Source of the DNA: Tsukamurella sp. PLM1
GTDB lineage: Bacteria > Actinomycetota > Actinomycetes > Mycobacteriales > Mycobacteriaceae
DNA: 64,000 nt
Direction: 5' to 3'
Assembly: GCF_023168325.1 (NCBI RefSeq)
Contig: NZ_AP025688.1
Location: 3,410,001-3,474,000, forward strand
Within the stretch, counting starts at the first letter, position 1, and each line of letters begins with the position of its first letter. The notes beneath the pieces were generated by a model. That model saw nothing but the letters and a program-made list of their open reading frames with translations. It was not told where the DNA came from and ran no database searches. Shown here one piece after another: positions 31,709 through 40,884 of the stretch. Both the position numbers and the translations under genes were made by a program.

Positions 31709-31757
31709 TCAACAACTCTCCGAACTAGATTTTTCGGCAGTCCGAACTTATTGTTGA
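31709..31757. promoter_or_regulatory. Candidate operator/promoter of the manganese transporter
   Basis: This AT-richer gap has TCAACAA (31709-31715) and its inverted copy TTGTTGA (31751-31757), enclosing two direct repeats TCCGAACT about 22 bp apart. A metalloregulator such as MntR or another DtxR-family protein is the plausible ligand. No regulator gene lies nearby, so the identity is inference. Confidence 0.4.
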
Positions 31758-31761
31758 GGAC

Positions 31762-32694
31762 ATGTCGCAGAAGAGTCTGGGAACCCGCCGGCACCTCAGG
31801 GCGATGGCCGCTGTCGTCGTGGTCGCGGCCGTCGCGCTGACCGGGTGCGCACGCGGGGCGAACGACGACGGGAAGAAGGTGGTTCTCGCCACCTTCACGG
31901 TGCTCGCCGACATCGCCTCGAACGTCGCTGGCGATCGCCTGCGGGTCGAGTCGATCACGAAGGCCGGCGCGGAGATCCACGGCTACGAGCCCACGCCCGG
32001 AGACATCCGCCGGGCGAGCGAGGCCGCACTCATCGTGGACAACGGCCTGAATCTGGAGGCGTGGTTCCAGCAGTTCGTCCAGGGTCTCGACGTCCCGCAC
32101 GTGGTGGCGAGCGAGGGCGTCCAGCCGATCGACATCGCGAGCGACGCGTACGCCGGCAAGCCCAACCCGCACGCGTGGATGAGCCCGGTCAACGTCGAGA
32201 AGTACGTCGACAACCTGGTCCGGGCGTTCTCCGGCCTCGACCCCGACGGTGCCGCCGCCTTCCGCGCCAACGGCGCCGCGTACCAGGAGAAACTGCGTGT
32301 CGTACAGCAGGATCTGACGCGGGACCTCTCCGCCCTGCCCGCCAACGAGCGAGCCCTCGTCACCTGCGAGGGCGCCTTCTCGTACCTCGCCCGCGACGCC
32401 GGCCTCACCGAGCGCTACATCTGGCCGGTCAATGCCGAGCAGCAGGCCACCCCGCAGCAGGTCGCCTCGACCATCGACTTCGTCCGCAGCGCACGCGTCC
32501 CGGCGGTCTTCTGCGAGTCCACCGTCTCCGACAAGCCGATGCAGCAGGTCGTGGAGGCCACGGACGCGCGGTTCGGCGGTGTCCTGTACGTCGACTCGCT
32601 GTCGGAGGCGGGCGGCCCCGTCCCCACCTATCTCGACCTGCTCCGGCACGACACGCGCACGATCGTCACCGGGCTCACCGGCAAGGCGCCCTGA
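31762..32694 (+). CDS. Metal ABC transporter substrate-binding lipoprotein, manganese type
   Basis: Lipoprotein of 310 residues: signal peptide with lipobox LTGC at about residue 31, then a cluster A-I metal binder. Metal ligands are visible as His in AEIHGYEPTPGD, His in NPHAWMSPVN, Glu in VTCEGAFSYLA and Asp in ESTVSDKPM. Glu at the third site fits the manganese/iron (PsaA, SitA, MntA) group; zinc binders have His. The ATG follows GAGGA. It heads a three-gene operon with the ATPase and permease; the stop overlaps the ATPase start. Confidence 0.9.
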   Translation: MSQKSLGTRRHLRAMAAVVVVAAVALTGCARGANDDGKKVVLATFTVLADIASNVAGDRLRVESITKAGAEIHGYEPTPGDIRRASEAALIVDNGLNLEAWFQQFVQGLDVPHVVASEGVQPIDIASDAYAGKPNPHAWMSPVNVEKYVDNLVRAFSGLDPDGAAAFRANGAAYQEKLRVVQQDLTRDLSALPANERALVTCEGAFSYLARDAGLTERYIWPVNAEQQATPQQVASTIDFVRSARVPAVFCESTVSDKPMQQVVEATDARFGGVLYVDSLSEAGGPVPTYLDLLRHDTRTIVTGLTGKAP

Positions 32695-33457
32695 TGGCGC
32701 CCGGGCCGGTTCGGGCCGTCACCGTCGACGACGTCACCGTGCGCTACGGCGACACGATCGCCCTCGACGGCGCGACGCTCGCCCTGGGCAGCGGCACCGT
32801 GTGCGGCCTCGTCGGCATGAACGGCTCGGGCAAATCGACGCTGTTCAAGGCCATCATGGGGCTGGTCGAGCCGGAGTCCGGGAGGGTCCTCATCGACGGG
32901 GCGCCGCCGTCGCGGGCCCGGCGCAACGGCACCGTCGGCTATGTGCCGCAGTCGGAGGACGTGGACTGGAGCTTCCCGGTCTCGGTGCGGGACGTCGTGA
33001 TGACGGGGCGGTACGGCCGGATGGGGCTCACGCGGCGGGCGGGCCGCGCGGACCGGGAGGCGGTGGACCGGGCCCTGGAACGGGTCGAGCTCACCGAGTA
33101 CCGCGACCGGCAGATCGGGCAGCTGTCCGGCGGACAGCGCAAACGGGCGTTCGTGGCCCGCGGCATCGCGCAGGAGGCGCGCGTTCTGCTCCTCGACGAG
33201 CCCTTCGCCGGCGTGGACAAGCGCACGGAGGCGACGATCTCGTCGCTCCTGCGCGAGCTCGCCGACGACGGTGCCACGGTCCTGGTGTCCACGCACGATC
33301 TGCACGCCCTCCCCCGGCTCGCGGATCAGGCGGTCCTCCTCATGCGACGCGTACTCGCGCAAGGCCCGCCCGAGCAGGTCCTGGCGCCGGAGAACCTGAT
33401 CCGCGCGTTCGGACTCGACCCCTGGACCAGGGCGACGCCGACCGCGCCGCCGGTTAG
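32694..33457 (+). CDS. Metal ABC transporter ATPase (one apparent frameshift near the end)
   Basis: ATPase of about 254 residues driving the metal importer. Motifs are Walker A GMNGSGKSTL, Q-loop YVPQSEDVDW, signature LSGGQRKRAF, Walker B VLLLDEPFAGVD and switch His STHDL. The open frame runs on past the permease start; a TAG at 33455, just before the ribosome binding site AGGAG of the permease, becomes the stop if one base is added near 33445. Its ATG shares one base with the preceding stop (TGATG). Confidence 0.88.
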
Positions 33458-33465
33458 GAGTATCC

Positions 33466-34346
33466 GTGGACCTCCTCGAGCAACTGCTCCTCGCCCCGTT
33501 CGACTACACCTTCATGGTGCGGGCCCTCGCGGCCACCGTCATCGCATCGACGGTGTGCGCACTGCTGTCGTGCTGGCTGGTGCTGATCGGCTGGTCGCTC
33601 ATGGGCGACGCCGTCTCGCACGCCGTACTCCCCGGCGTCGTGCTCGCCTACATCGTGGGCGCGCCGTTCGCTGTCGGCGCCGTCCTGTTCGGTTTCCTGG
33701 CGGTCGCGATGATCGGCGCTGTCCGAGACCGCGGTCGGATCAAGGAGGACGCCGCGATCGGCATCGTGTTCACGACACTGTTCGCGTTCGGCCTCGTGCT
33801 GATCTCGGTCACGCCCAGCCAGACCGATCTGGGCCACATCATCTTCGGCAATCTGCTCGGGGTGTCGCCGTCCGACCTGCTGCAGATCGCGGTGCTCGGT
33901 GCGATCGTCGCCGCGGTGCTACTGATCAAGCGCCGCGACCTCAGGCTCTACGCCTTCGATCCGACGCACGCCTTCGCCATCGGATTGAGCCCGCGGCTGC
34001 TCGGCGGCCTGCTCCTCGCCCTCCTCGCGCTCACGGCCGTCACCGCACTGCAGGTGGTGGGCATTGTCCTGGTGGTCGCGATGCTCATCATCCCGGGAGC
34101 CACCGCGAGGCTCTACACCGACCGGTTCTCCCGCATGCTGGTGATCGCACCGGTGAGCGCGGCCGCCAGCGGGATCGTCGGGCTGCTGGTCTCGTACCAC
34201 GCCGACACGTCGCCCGGCGGAATGGTGGTGGTCATGCAGGGCTTGGTGTTCGCCTTCGCGTACGTGTTCAGCCCGTCCCACGGCGTGATCGGGTCCCGGC
34301 GCCGGAGCCGATCCCGAAGCCGCGCGCGGCGCCGCTGGCAGGCTGA
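33466..34346 (+). CDS. Metal ABC transporter permease (C-terminal frame uncertain)
   Basis: ABC-3 family permease of about 293 residues with eight or nine hydrophobic segments. Family signatures: GWSLMGDAVSHAVLPGVVLAY near the N-terminus and VVGIVLVVAMLIIPGATA later. GTG at 33466 follows AGGAG. The frame as read continues into the antisense of metE; one missing base near 34330 in the arginine-rich tail would end the protein at 34346, which also makes the length a whole number of codons. It completes the manganese-type importer. Confidence 0.85.
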
Positions 34347-34377
34347 GCCTCCTGCGGCACCCGCGTGCCCGGCAGTG

Positions 34378-36664
34378 TCACAACGTGGCGCGGACCGCCT
34401 TCGCGGCGGCGACCAGGTTGCGCAACGAGGCCACCGTCTCCTCCGTGCCGCGGGTCTTCAGGCCGCAGTCAGGGTTCACCCAGAGCCGCTCGGCGGGAAC
34501 GGCTTCCAGCGCCGCCCGCAGGGACGCCTCGACCTCGTCCTGCGCCGGAACGCGCGGCGAGTGGATGTCGTACACGCCCGGGCCCACCTGATTCGCGAAG
34601 CCGGCCTCGTTGAGATCGGCCAGGATCTCCATCCGTGAGCGAGCCGCCTCGATCGAGGTGACGTCCGCGTCGAGATCGGAGATGGCCCCGATGACGTCGC
34701 CGAACTCCGAGTAGCACAGGTGCGTGTGGATCTGGGTGTCGTCCTCGACGCCCGAAGTGGACAGCCGGAACGAGCCGGTGGCCCAGCCGAGGTAGGCCGG
34801 ACGGTCCGCCGCCCGTAGGGGCAGAAGTTCGCGGAGCGCGGGCTCGTCGACCTGGATGATCTTCACACCGGCCGCCTCCAGATCGACCGTCTCGTCCCGG
34901 ATCGCCAGCGCCACCTGATCGGCGGTGTCGGCCAGCGGCTGGTCGTCGCGCACGAAGGACCAGGCGAGGATCGTCACCGGCCCCGTGAGCATCCCCTTGA
35001 CCGGGCGCTCGGTGAGTGTCTGCGCGTACGTGATCCAGGAGACCGTCATCGCCTCGGCACGGTGGACGTCGCCGAACAGGATCGGCGGGCGCACGCACCG
35101 GGTGCCGTACGACTGCACCCAGCCGAAGTCCGTCGCGAGGAAGCCGTCGAGGCGCTCGGCGAAGTACTGCACCATGTCGTTGCGCTCGGGCTCGCCGTGC
35201 ACGAGTACGTCGATGCCGAGGTCCTCCTGGAGCCGCACGACATCGGCGATCTCCGCCTGCATGCGCCGCACGTACTCGGCCTCGTCGATCCGCCCGGCGC
35301 GCAGGTCGGCACGCGCGACGCGGATGGCACCGGTCTGCGGGTAGGAGCCGATCGTGGTGGTGGGGAGCAGCGGCAGCCCGAGCCGATCCCGCTGGGCCGC
35401 AGCACGATCTGCCGCCGCGGCGCGGCCGGTCCCGGCCGCGCGCAGCGACGCGAGACGGGTCCGCACCGTCGTATCGTTCAGGCGCGCGTCGGCCGCGCGG
35501 GCCGCCCGCACGGCGGCGCTCCGGCCGAATTCAGCGGCTACCGCTTCCCGCCCGTCGGCGAGGGCACGCGACAACGTGACGACCTCCTCGACCTTCTCCG
35601 CGGCGAAAGCCAGCCAGGACCGGACCCCCTCGGCGGCGGCCGGCTCCGGCGCGGTCTCGGCGGCCACGGTGTAGGGCACGTGCAGCAGCGAACAGGAGGT
35701 GCTGACGGCGACCGCCGCCGCGGAACCGAGCACGGTTCCGAGGGATCCGAGCGCGGCCTCGAGGTCGGTGCGCCACACGTTGCGGCCGTCGACGACGCCC
35801 GCGACCAGCAGCTTGCCCTGCAGGCCCGGGGTGGTGGCGACCGCGTCGACGGTGTGCGTCTCAGTGACCAGATCGACGGCGATCGCCTCAACCCCGGTGC
35901 CCGCCAGTGCCGCCAGTGACGGGCCGGGCGAGCCGAAATAGGTTGCCACGAGCACGGCGGGGCGCTGAGCCGAACCCGAGAGGTCGGAGTACACCCGGGC
36001 CGCCTCGTCGGCCAGTCCCAGGCCCCCTCGCTGACGAGCACCGGCTCGTCGAGCTGCACCCATTGGGCTCCCTTGGCGGCCAAGCGCTCCAGGAGGTCCC
36101 GGTAGAGCGGGAGCACCTCGTCGATGCGGGCCAACGGATCCCCGGCCCCGTCGACCGCCTTGGACAGCGCCAGGAAGGTGAGCGGCCCGACGATCACGGG
36201 GCGCGCCGGAACACGCTGCGCCAAGGCCTCGTCGAGATCCGCGAGAACCCTCTCCGGGTGCAGCGAGAACGCCGTGCCCGGCCCGATCTCGGGGACCAGG
36301 TAGTGATAGTTCGTGTCGAACCATTTGGTCATCTCGAGCGGGGTGACCTCCGCGGTACCCGCGCCGCGGCGAAGTACCGGTCGAGCGGGTCCTCGATGCC
36401 GGAGACGCGCGACGGCAGGGCGCCGAGCATCTCCGCGGTGTCGAGGATCTGGTCGTAGTAGCTGAACGTGTTGGTGGGGACGGAGTCCAACCCCGCGCCG
36501 ACCAGTCGGGCCCACTGGGCGCGCCGGAGCCCGGCGGCGGTGGATTCGAGGTCGGCCCGGGACGTGGAGCCCTTCCAGTACCCCTCGATCGCGCGCTTGA
36601 GTTCGCGACGGGGTCCGATACGGGGAACACCGAGGACGGTGCGGGTGAAATTCGGTGCGGTCAC
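34378..36664 (-). CDS. metE: Cobalamin-independent methionine synthase (two apparent frameshifts)
   Basis: Transfers the methyl group of 5-methyltetrahydropteroyltriglutamate to homocysteine without B12; about 762 residues when repaired. The N-terminal duplicated barrel has [20 protein letters not shown] and [13 protein letters not shown]; the catalytic C-terminal barrel has [10 protein letters not shown], the zinc ligands [10 protein letters not shown] and the final Cys in NPDCGLKTR. One G is missing near 36355 and one C near 36025. GTG at 36664 gives the standard start. Expression is probably switched off by B12 through the upstream riboswitch. Confidence 0.93.
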
Positions 36665-36798
36665 TGCAGGACCGTTCCTTTCGTGCGTAGCCAGGGCGGC
36701 CACCCGTCCGGACGCACGTACGCACGACTCGCGGACCGTCGGCGTGCGACGTCCGTTCCGCAGTGCGGTCGCACACCCAGTCCACGAGGCGGCACACC

Positions 36799-36819
36799 AC
36801 CGGACGCGGCGCGTCCGGT
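36799..36819 (-). terminator. Hairpin after the cobalamin riboswitch
   Basis: ACCGGACGC and GCGTCCGGT are perfect 9-bp arms with a GGC loop (plus-strand reading). On the minus strand it follows the aptamer by a few bases and precedes the metE start by 135 nt, where the expression platform of a riboswitch is expected. No T tract follows. Confidence 0.5.
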
Positions 36820-37015
36820 ACAACGGGCAGGTATTCGGACTCGCAGGCACGCCCTGGGCCCCTACCGGTCGCTGCTTCCCAGGTTCTTCACCCAGTGCAT
36901 CGTCGCGACTTTCGTTCCTGCTCACCGCTGCGGGACAGTCCCGGATTCTCACCGGGTTCCCTCGCTGCGTCGCGGCTGCGGCACAGCGATGTCGCGGCCC
37001 GAGGCTTCGGCGCGA
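36820..37015 (-). promoter_or_regulatory. Cobalamin riboswitch controlling metE
   Basis: Read on the minus strand, the region holds the B12-box core in order: AGGGAACCCGGTGAGAATCC, GGGACTGTCCCGCAGC, later a GGGAAGC-type arm, and the 3' conserved GAATACCTGCCC. These are diagnostic of the AdoCbl riboswitch. It lies in the 406-bp gap upstream of metE with no other gene in it. B12-independent methionine synthase is a standard target. Aptamer edges are approximate. Confidence 0.9.
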
Positions 37016-37069
37016 CATACCAGCTGCCCGTCCAGCATGCCACGCCGTCGCGCGTGGCCGGGCGGCGCC

Positions 37070-37303
37070 TCAGTCGTCGACGGCGAAGCGCTTGATCCGG
37101 CTGGTCTGCCCGGCGACCAGCCGCACCCGCGACTTCGGCACGCCGAGGTGGGAGGCGAGCAGCACGACGGCGGCCCTGTTGGCCCTACCCTCGGTGGCCG
37201 GCTCGCGCACGAACAGGGTGAGCGCGCCGGCATCGTCGACCTCGACGACGGGCCCCTTACGGCTACCCGGCTTGATCGTGCAGGTCACGGTGCGCGGGCT
37301 CAT
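37070..37303 (-). CDS. DUF167 (YggU) family protein
   Basis: Small protein of 77 residues. The DUF167 signature is present: TIKPGSRKGPVVE, then LTLFVREPATEGRANRAAVV, then LGVPKSRVRLVAGQTSRIKRF. The family is widespread and of unknown function. It is divergent from the CHAP protein gene with about 40 bp between the starts, and its stop lies just upstream of the cobalamin riboswitch. Confidence 0.85.
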   Translation of the reverse strand: MSPRTVTCTIKPGSRKGPVVEVDDAGALTLFVREPATEGRANRAAVVLLASHLGVPKSRVRLVAGQTSRIKRFAVDD

Positions 37304-37344
37304 CGTCCCATGATCGCAGGTTCACCACTGAGTACAGTGGATTC

Positions 37345-37939
37345 ATGGGACTGAGGAAGGCCGTGCTCGGCGTCGCCGCCGTGATCGCCGCGCTGGTGAT
37401 GCTCGTGGGCGGTCTGGTGTGGTTCTCCAGCACGTACGAGACGCCGCTCACGAAGCACTTGCCCGCGGAGCTGAAGCCGCGCGTCTTCCCGGCGGTCGAG
37501 ACGACAGGGCTGGAGCCCGCGCGGGTGCGGATCCTCGAGAACGTGCGCCGCGAGTTCGACGCGAACCGCCCCGGCACGCACTACTCCGAAGGTGTGGAGG
37601 AGCCGTGGTGCGCCGACTTCGTCTCGACGGTGCTCCGCGATTCCGGTCTGCCACTGCGCAATCCGAACTCAGGCACGTGGCGCATCCCCGGCGTCTACAC
37701 GCTGACCGAGTACTTCCAGCAGCGGAACACGTTCCGCCCCAACGGCCACGTGCCGGCTCCGGGTGACGTGGTGCTCTACGCCCCCGGCCACCAGCTGGGC
37801 CAGCACACCAACTTCGTCGTCGCCGTCGACGGCGGGTCCGTCATCACCGTGGGCGGCAATCAGGGCGGGGATCTCGGCGTACACCTACCGACTCTCCGAC
37901 ACCGCCGGCATCGTCGGGTACGGGAACCCCGTCGCATGA
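37345..37939 (+). CDS. Membrane-anchored CHAP-domain protein (one apparent frameshift)
   Basis: About 197 residues. Residues 5-28 are a hydrophobic anchor or uncleaved signal (AVLGVAAVIAALVMLVGGLV). The rest is a CHAP amidase/peptidase-like domain with the catalytic Cys in EEPWCADFVSTVL and His in GQHTNFVVAVDGG. The frame changes near 37868; taking one G from GGGG gives NQGGISAYTYRLSDTAGIVG and a stop overlapping the patatin start (ATGA). CHAP enzymes cut peptidoglycan peptides; that role here is inferred. Confidence 0.82.
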
Positions 37940-38811
37940 ACGTGATCGCGGCACTCCGCGCGCGCATCGCCTCCGACAGCCGCCCCGGGGAGCGCTCCGA
38001 CGGCCTGCGGATCGCGTTGTCCATCGAGGGTGGCGGCTCGCGGTCGGCGTACTCGGCGGGGATGGCGATGGCCGTCGACGAGCTCGGCCTCCTACCCGCG
38101 TTCGACGCCGTGTACGGCACCTCCGGCGGAGCGCTGAACGCCGCCTGGCTGGTCTCCGGCGAGGGGCGGCGATGGTTGCCGTCGTGGGGCTGGGACGACG
38201 TGCTGGCGGAGCGGGTGGTGCTCCCGCGGCGGGTACTGCGCGGCGGTGTCGCGGTGGACACCCGACATCTGGTGGAGCGGGTCTACTCCGCCGTGACGCC
38301 GATGGACTTCGCCGCGATCCTTGCCAACCCGATCACGCTCCATCCGCTCGCCGTCGACGCGCACACGCGGCGTGCCGCCGATCTCGCGCCGCACATCGTC
38401 GACGAGGAGACGTTGCGGTCCGCGCTCCGCGCGACCACCGCCCTGCCGCTGCTCGCCGGTCCGCCCGTGCGCCTCGGCGGGCGGGAGTGGTTCGACGGTG
38501 GCCTCGCCGAGAAGGTGCCGCTGGCCACCCCGATCGCGCAGGGCGCGACGCACGTGATGATGCTGCGCACTGTCTGCAACGAGCCGCGGAAGTCCTCCCG
38601 CGCCGAGAAGTGGATCCTCGACGCGTATTTCACGGCCCGGCGTGCGGCCCCGGAGCCCGTGCCGGCGACACCGGGAACCGCTGAAGTCCTGCAGATCTGG
38701 GTCCCCGAGGGCAGTCCGGCCGTCGGCCGGCTCTCCAACGACGGTCCGCTGATCTCCCGCGCCGTGCAGATCGGCCGGGACGCCGCGACCGCGGCGCTGC
38801 ACCGGGCGTAG
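37936..38811 (+). CDS. Patatin-like phospholipase
   Basis: Protein of 291 residues with the Ser-Asp dyad of patatin lipases: oxyanion glycines SIEGGGSRSAYSAG, nucleophile GTSGGALNAAW (Ser at about residue 60) and Asp in EWFDGGLAEKVPL. There is no signal peptide, so it is cytoplasmic or membrane-associated. It overlaps the CHAP gene by 4 nt, so the two are translationally coupled. Substrate unknown, probably acyl lipids. It is convergent with the SnoaL-like gene. Confidence 0.88.
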   Translation: MNVIAALRARIASDSRPGERSDGLRIALSIEGGGSRSAYSAGMAMAVDELGLLPAFDAVYGTSGGALNAAWLVSGEGRRWLPSWGWDDVLAERVVLPRRVLRGGVAVDTRHLVERVYSAVTPMDFAAILANPITLHPLAVDAHTRRAADLAPHIVDEETLRSALRATTALPLLAGPPVRLGGREWFDGGLAEKVPLATPIAQGATHVMMLRTVCNEPRKSSRAEKWILDAYFTARRAAPEPVPATPGTAEVLQIWVPEGSPAVGRLSNDGPLISRAVQIGRDAATAALHRA

Positions 38812-38870
38812 ACGACGAGGTTCTGCGCGCTTCGGCGGCGTGCGCTCCCCGTCACGGGGGCGGTGCGGCG

Positions 38871-39299
38871 CTATTCGCCGACCATCGTGCCCTGGTGGAA
38901 CATCACCGACCAGTGGTTCTCGCGGCGGCGCCATACGGTCAGCCGCCGGGTGATGCGGTCGCCCTGCGTCAGGGTGTAGGTGAGCAGGTAGACCGAGGCC
39001 CCCATCGCGCGCACCTGGAAATCGCTGGTCTCCCACTCCGATTCGTCGTCCTGCGGATCCTGCTGGCGCCGCTCGATCACGGACCACACGTAGTCACGAC
39101 TGTAGCGACACCCCGACGCGCCGACCTCCCAGAAGTCGGGCGCCGTCCCCGCGAGGAAGGCCTCGCGGGTAGTCCACTCCGGTCCGTGGAACACCGGCTC
39201 ACGCCGCCGCAGGTCGGCCAGCACCTCACGCAGTTCACGCGCGGTGGTCCGGTCCGGTTCCCGCTCGACGGGAAGGTCACTCGGATCCCACTTGCTCAT
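38871..39299 (-). CDS. SnoaL/DUF4440-like small protein
   Basis: Protein of 142 residues resembling the DUF4440/SnoaL-like (NTF2) fold: an N-terminal helix LREVLADLRRREPVFHGP, EAFLAGTAPDFWEVGASGCRYS, and a sheet region VYLLTYTLTQGDRITRRLTVW ending in HWSVMFHQGT. Members bind or modify small molecules, and the role here is unknown. Its ATG overlaps the TetR stop by 4 nt, so it is part of the TetR transcript. Confidence 0.8.
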   Translation of the reverse strand: MSKWDPSDLPVEREPDRTTARELREVLADLRRREPVFHGPEWTTREAFLAGTAPDFWEVGASGCRYSRDYVWSVIERRQQDPQDDESEWETSDFQVRAMGASVYLLTYTLTQGDRITRRLTVWRRRENHWSVMFHQGTMVGE

Positions 39300-39898
39300 C
39301 GACCGCCCCGATCGTCCTCGACGCCGAGGATCCGTCCGGCCAACCGCTCGGCCAGCCCGGCGGCGCCGCCGGGCGGCGCCTCGCCGGCGAGCAGATGCCG
39401 CCGCACCACTGCCAGCGGGAGGTCGTACAGCGCGAAGGCGACGTCGGCGCGCGGCCTCTTCGACTCCGCGGCCACGCGCCGGACGATCGCCGACGTGGTC
39501 GCGTCCCGCTCGGCGCTCAGGGCGGCCCATTCATCTACCGCCGCTTGGGACCACGAGTCGGCGCCGAAGGCGTGTTCCCCGGCCTGGAGCACCAGCACCT
39601 CTCCGAGTTCGGCCCTGCACCGCTCGACGATCCAACGGGCGCTTCGCATCGCCTCACGCGCTGTGGCGACGTCCGCGAACTCCCGCACGTAGGCGTCGTG
39701 GAAGCTCCGGACAGTGCGGAGCCAGACGGCGGCGAGGAGCGCCTGCCTGTCCGGGAACCGGTGATACACGGAGCCGCTGGGCGCCTTGGCCTCCCGTGCG
39801 ACGGCGGCCACGGTCAGGCCGCGCGCGCCCTCGCGCGCGAACAGCCGGACGGCGGCGTCGAGCAGCTGGTCCGGGTCATGCAGAGTCGGCCTTCCCAC
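39296..39898 (-). CDS. TetR-family transcriptional regulator
   Basis: Regulator of 200 residues with a helix-turn-helix at about residues 25-50 (LTVAAVAREAKAPSGSVYHRFPDRQALL) and a C-terminal region as in TetR_C proteins. GTG at 39898. It is divergent from the thioesterase gene with 56 bp between them holding an inverted repeat, so it probably controls itself, the coupled SnoaL-like gene and the thioesterase-oxidase pair. Confidence 0.88.
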   Translation of the reverse strand: MGRPTLHDPDQLLDAAVRLFAREGARGLTVAAVAREAKAPSGSVYHRFPDRQALLAAVWLRTVRSFHDAYVREFADVATAREAMRSARWIVERCRAELGEVLVLQAGEHAFGADSWSQAAVDEWAALSAERDATTSAIVRRVAAESKRPRADVAFALYDLPLAVVRRHLLAGEAPPGGAAGLAERLAGRILGVEDDRGGR

Positions 39899-39913
39899 GG
39901 CCGCGATCCTATG

Positions 39914-39942
39914 CTAGACCAGTTTTAGAGAGAAGTAACTAG
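39914..39942. promoter_or_regulatory. Candidate TetR operator
   Basis: The imperfect palindrome CTAGACCAGTTTTAG lies at 39914-39928 in the TetR-thioesterase gap, with another CTAG at 39939-39942. TAGACCAG-type halves are common in TetR operators. It ends 12 bp before the thioesterase ATG. Confidence 0.45.
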
Positions 39943-39954
39943 AAAGGATCCACC

Positions 39955-40392
39955 ATGACGGCCACTGATGACGATCCGCTCGCGCCGGCGGTCGCGGTAC
40001 TCGACGCGCAGCCCTTCAACGCCCTGGTCGGCGCCAGGGTGACGGCGTTCCGCAACGGCACGGCGGAGTTGGTGCTCGACGTCGAAGAACGGCACCGGCA
40101 GCAGTACGGCGTCGTCCACGGCGGCGTCATGGCCTATCTCGCCGACAACGTGCTCACCTTCGCCGCGGGATCCGCCGTCGGCCCGGACGTGATCACCGGC
40201 GGCGTGTCCGTGGACTACCTGCGCGCCGTCCGCACAGGTCGGCTGCGTGCCGTTGCGTCGGTGGCCCACCGGAGCCGGAGACACGCCGTGGTCACCGGCG
40301 AGATCTGGCACGAACCCGGCGACGGGGAACCCCGGCTCTGCGCGATCGCGCACGGCACGGTCTTCGTCACCGCACCGAAGGCGACGTCGTGA
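39955..40392 (+). CDS. PaaI-type hotdog thioesterase
   Basis: Protein of 145 residues of the hotdog acyl-CoA thioesterase group. The signature QQYGVVHGGVMAYLADN with its HGG motif, and GGVSVDYLRAVRTGRLRAVA, are characteristic. It probably hydrolyses aryl- or acyl-CoA in the cytoplasm. ATG follows AAAGGA. The next gene overlaps it by 4 nt (GTGA). Confidence 0.88.
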   Translation: MTATDDDPLAPAVAVLDAQPFNALVGARVTAFRNGTAELVLDVEERHRQQYGVVHGGVMAYLADNVLTFAAGSAVGPDVITGGVSVDYLRAVRTGRLRAVASVAHRSRRHAVVTGEIWHEPGDGEPRLCAIAHGTVFVTAPKATS

Positions 40393-40880
40393 CGACGCAC
40401 GACGACGCCGAATGGGCGGCGGCGCGTAGGTCGGTGCATCGGGCGATCCGCTCGTCGTTGCACTGCGCGGTGAGCTCGCGCAACGCCGACGGCTCGCCTC
40501 ACGTGACTCCGATCGGCTCGCTCCTGCTGGACCGGGACGAGAGATCGGGCATCTATTTCGATGTGTTCAACGCGCGGCTCGCCCGGAACCTCGCAGCCGA
40601 TCCCCGAGTCACGGTGCTGGCCGTCGATTCCGGGCCGCTGCGGTGGGGACGGGCGATGCTCCGTGGCCGGTTCGACGTCCCTCCCGGCGTGCAGCTCTCC
40701 GGCACGGCCGGGGCAGCCAGGCTCGCCACGCCGGACGAGGCGGCTCGTTTCCGCTCCGCCGTCGGCCCACTGGGTCGCCTCCCCGGCGGCCGCGCGATGT
40801 GGGCGGACCTCTCCCGCGTGCGTGATCTGCGGGTCGACAGCATCCGCTTCCTCCGACTCGGCCGCATGACGGCGACCTGA
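40389..40880 (+). CDS. Pyridoxamine 5'-phosphate oxidase-like flavin-binding protein
   Basis: Protein of 163 residues with the PNPOx-like split barrel: HCAVSSRNADGSPHVTPIGSLL, FDVFNARLARNLAADPRVTVLA and LRWGRAMLRGRFD. FMN or F420 binding is expected for the fold; the substrate is unknown. GTG start overlaps the thioesterase stop, so the two are co-translated. It is convergent with dnaE2, 4 bp apart. Confidence 0.8.
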   Translation: MTTHDDAEWAAARRSVHRAIRSSLHCAVSSRNADGSPHVTPIGSLLLDRDERSGIYFDVFNARLARNLAADPRVTVLAVDSGPLRWGRAMLRGRFDVPPGVQLSGTAGAARLATPDEAARFRSAVGPLGRLPGGRAMWADLSRVRDLRVDSIRFLRLGRMTAT

Positions 40881-40884
40881 ACCG

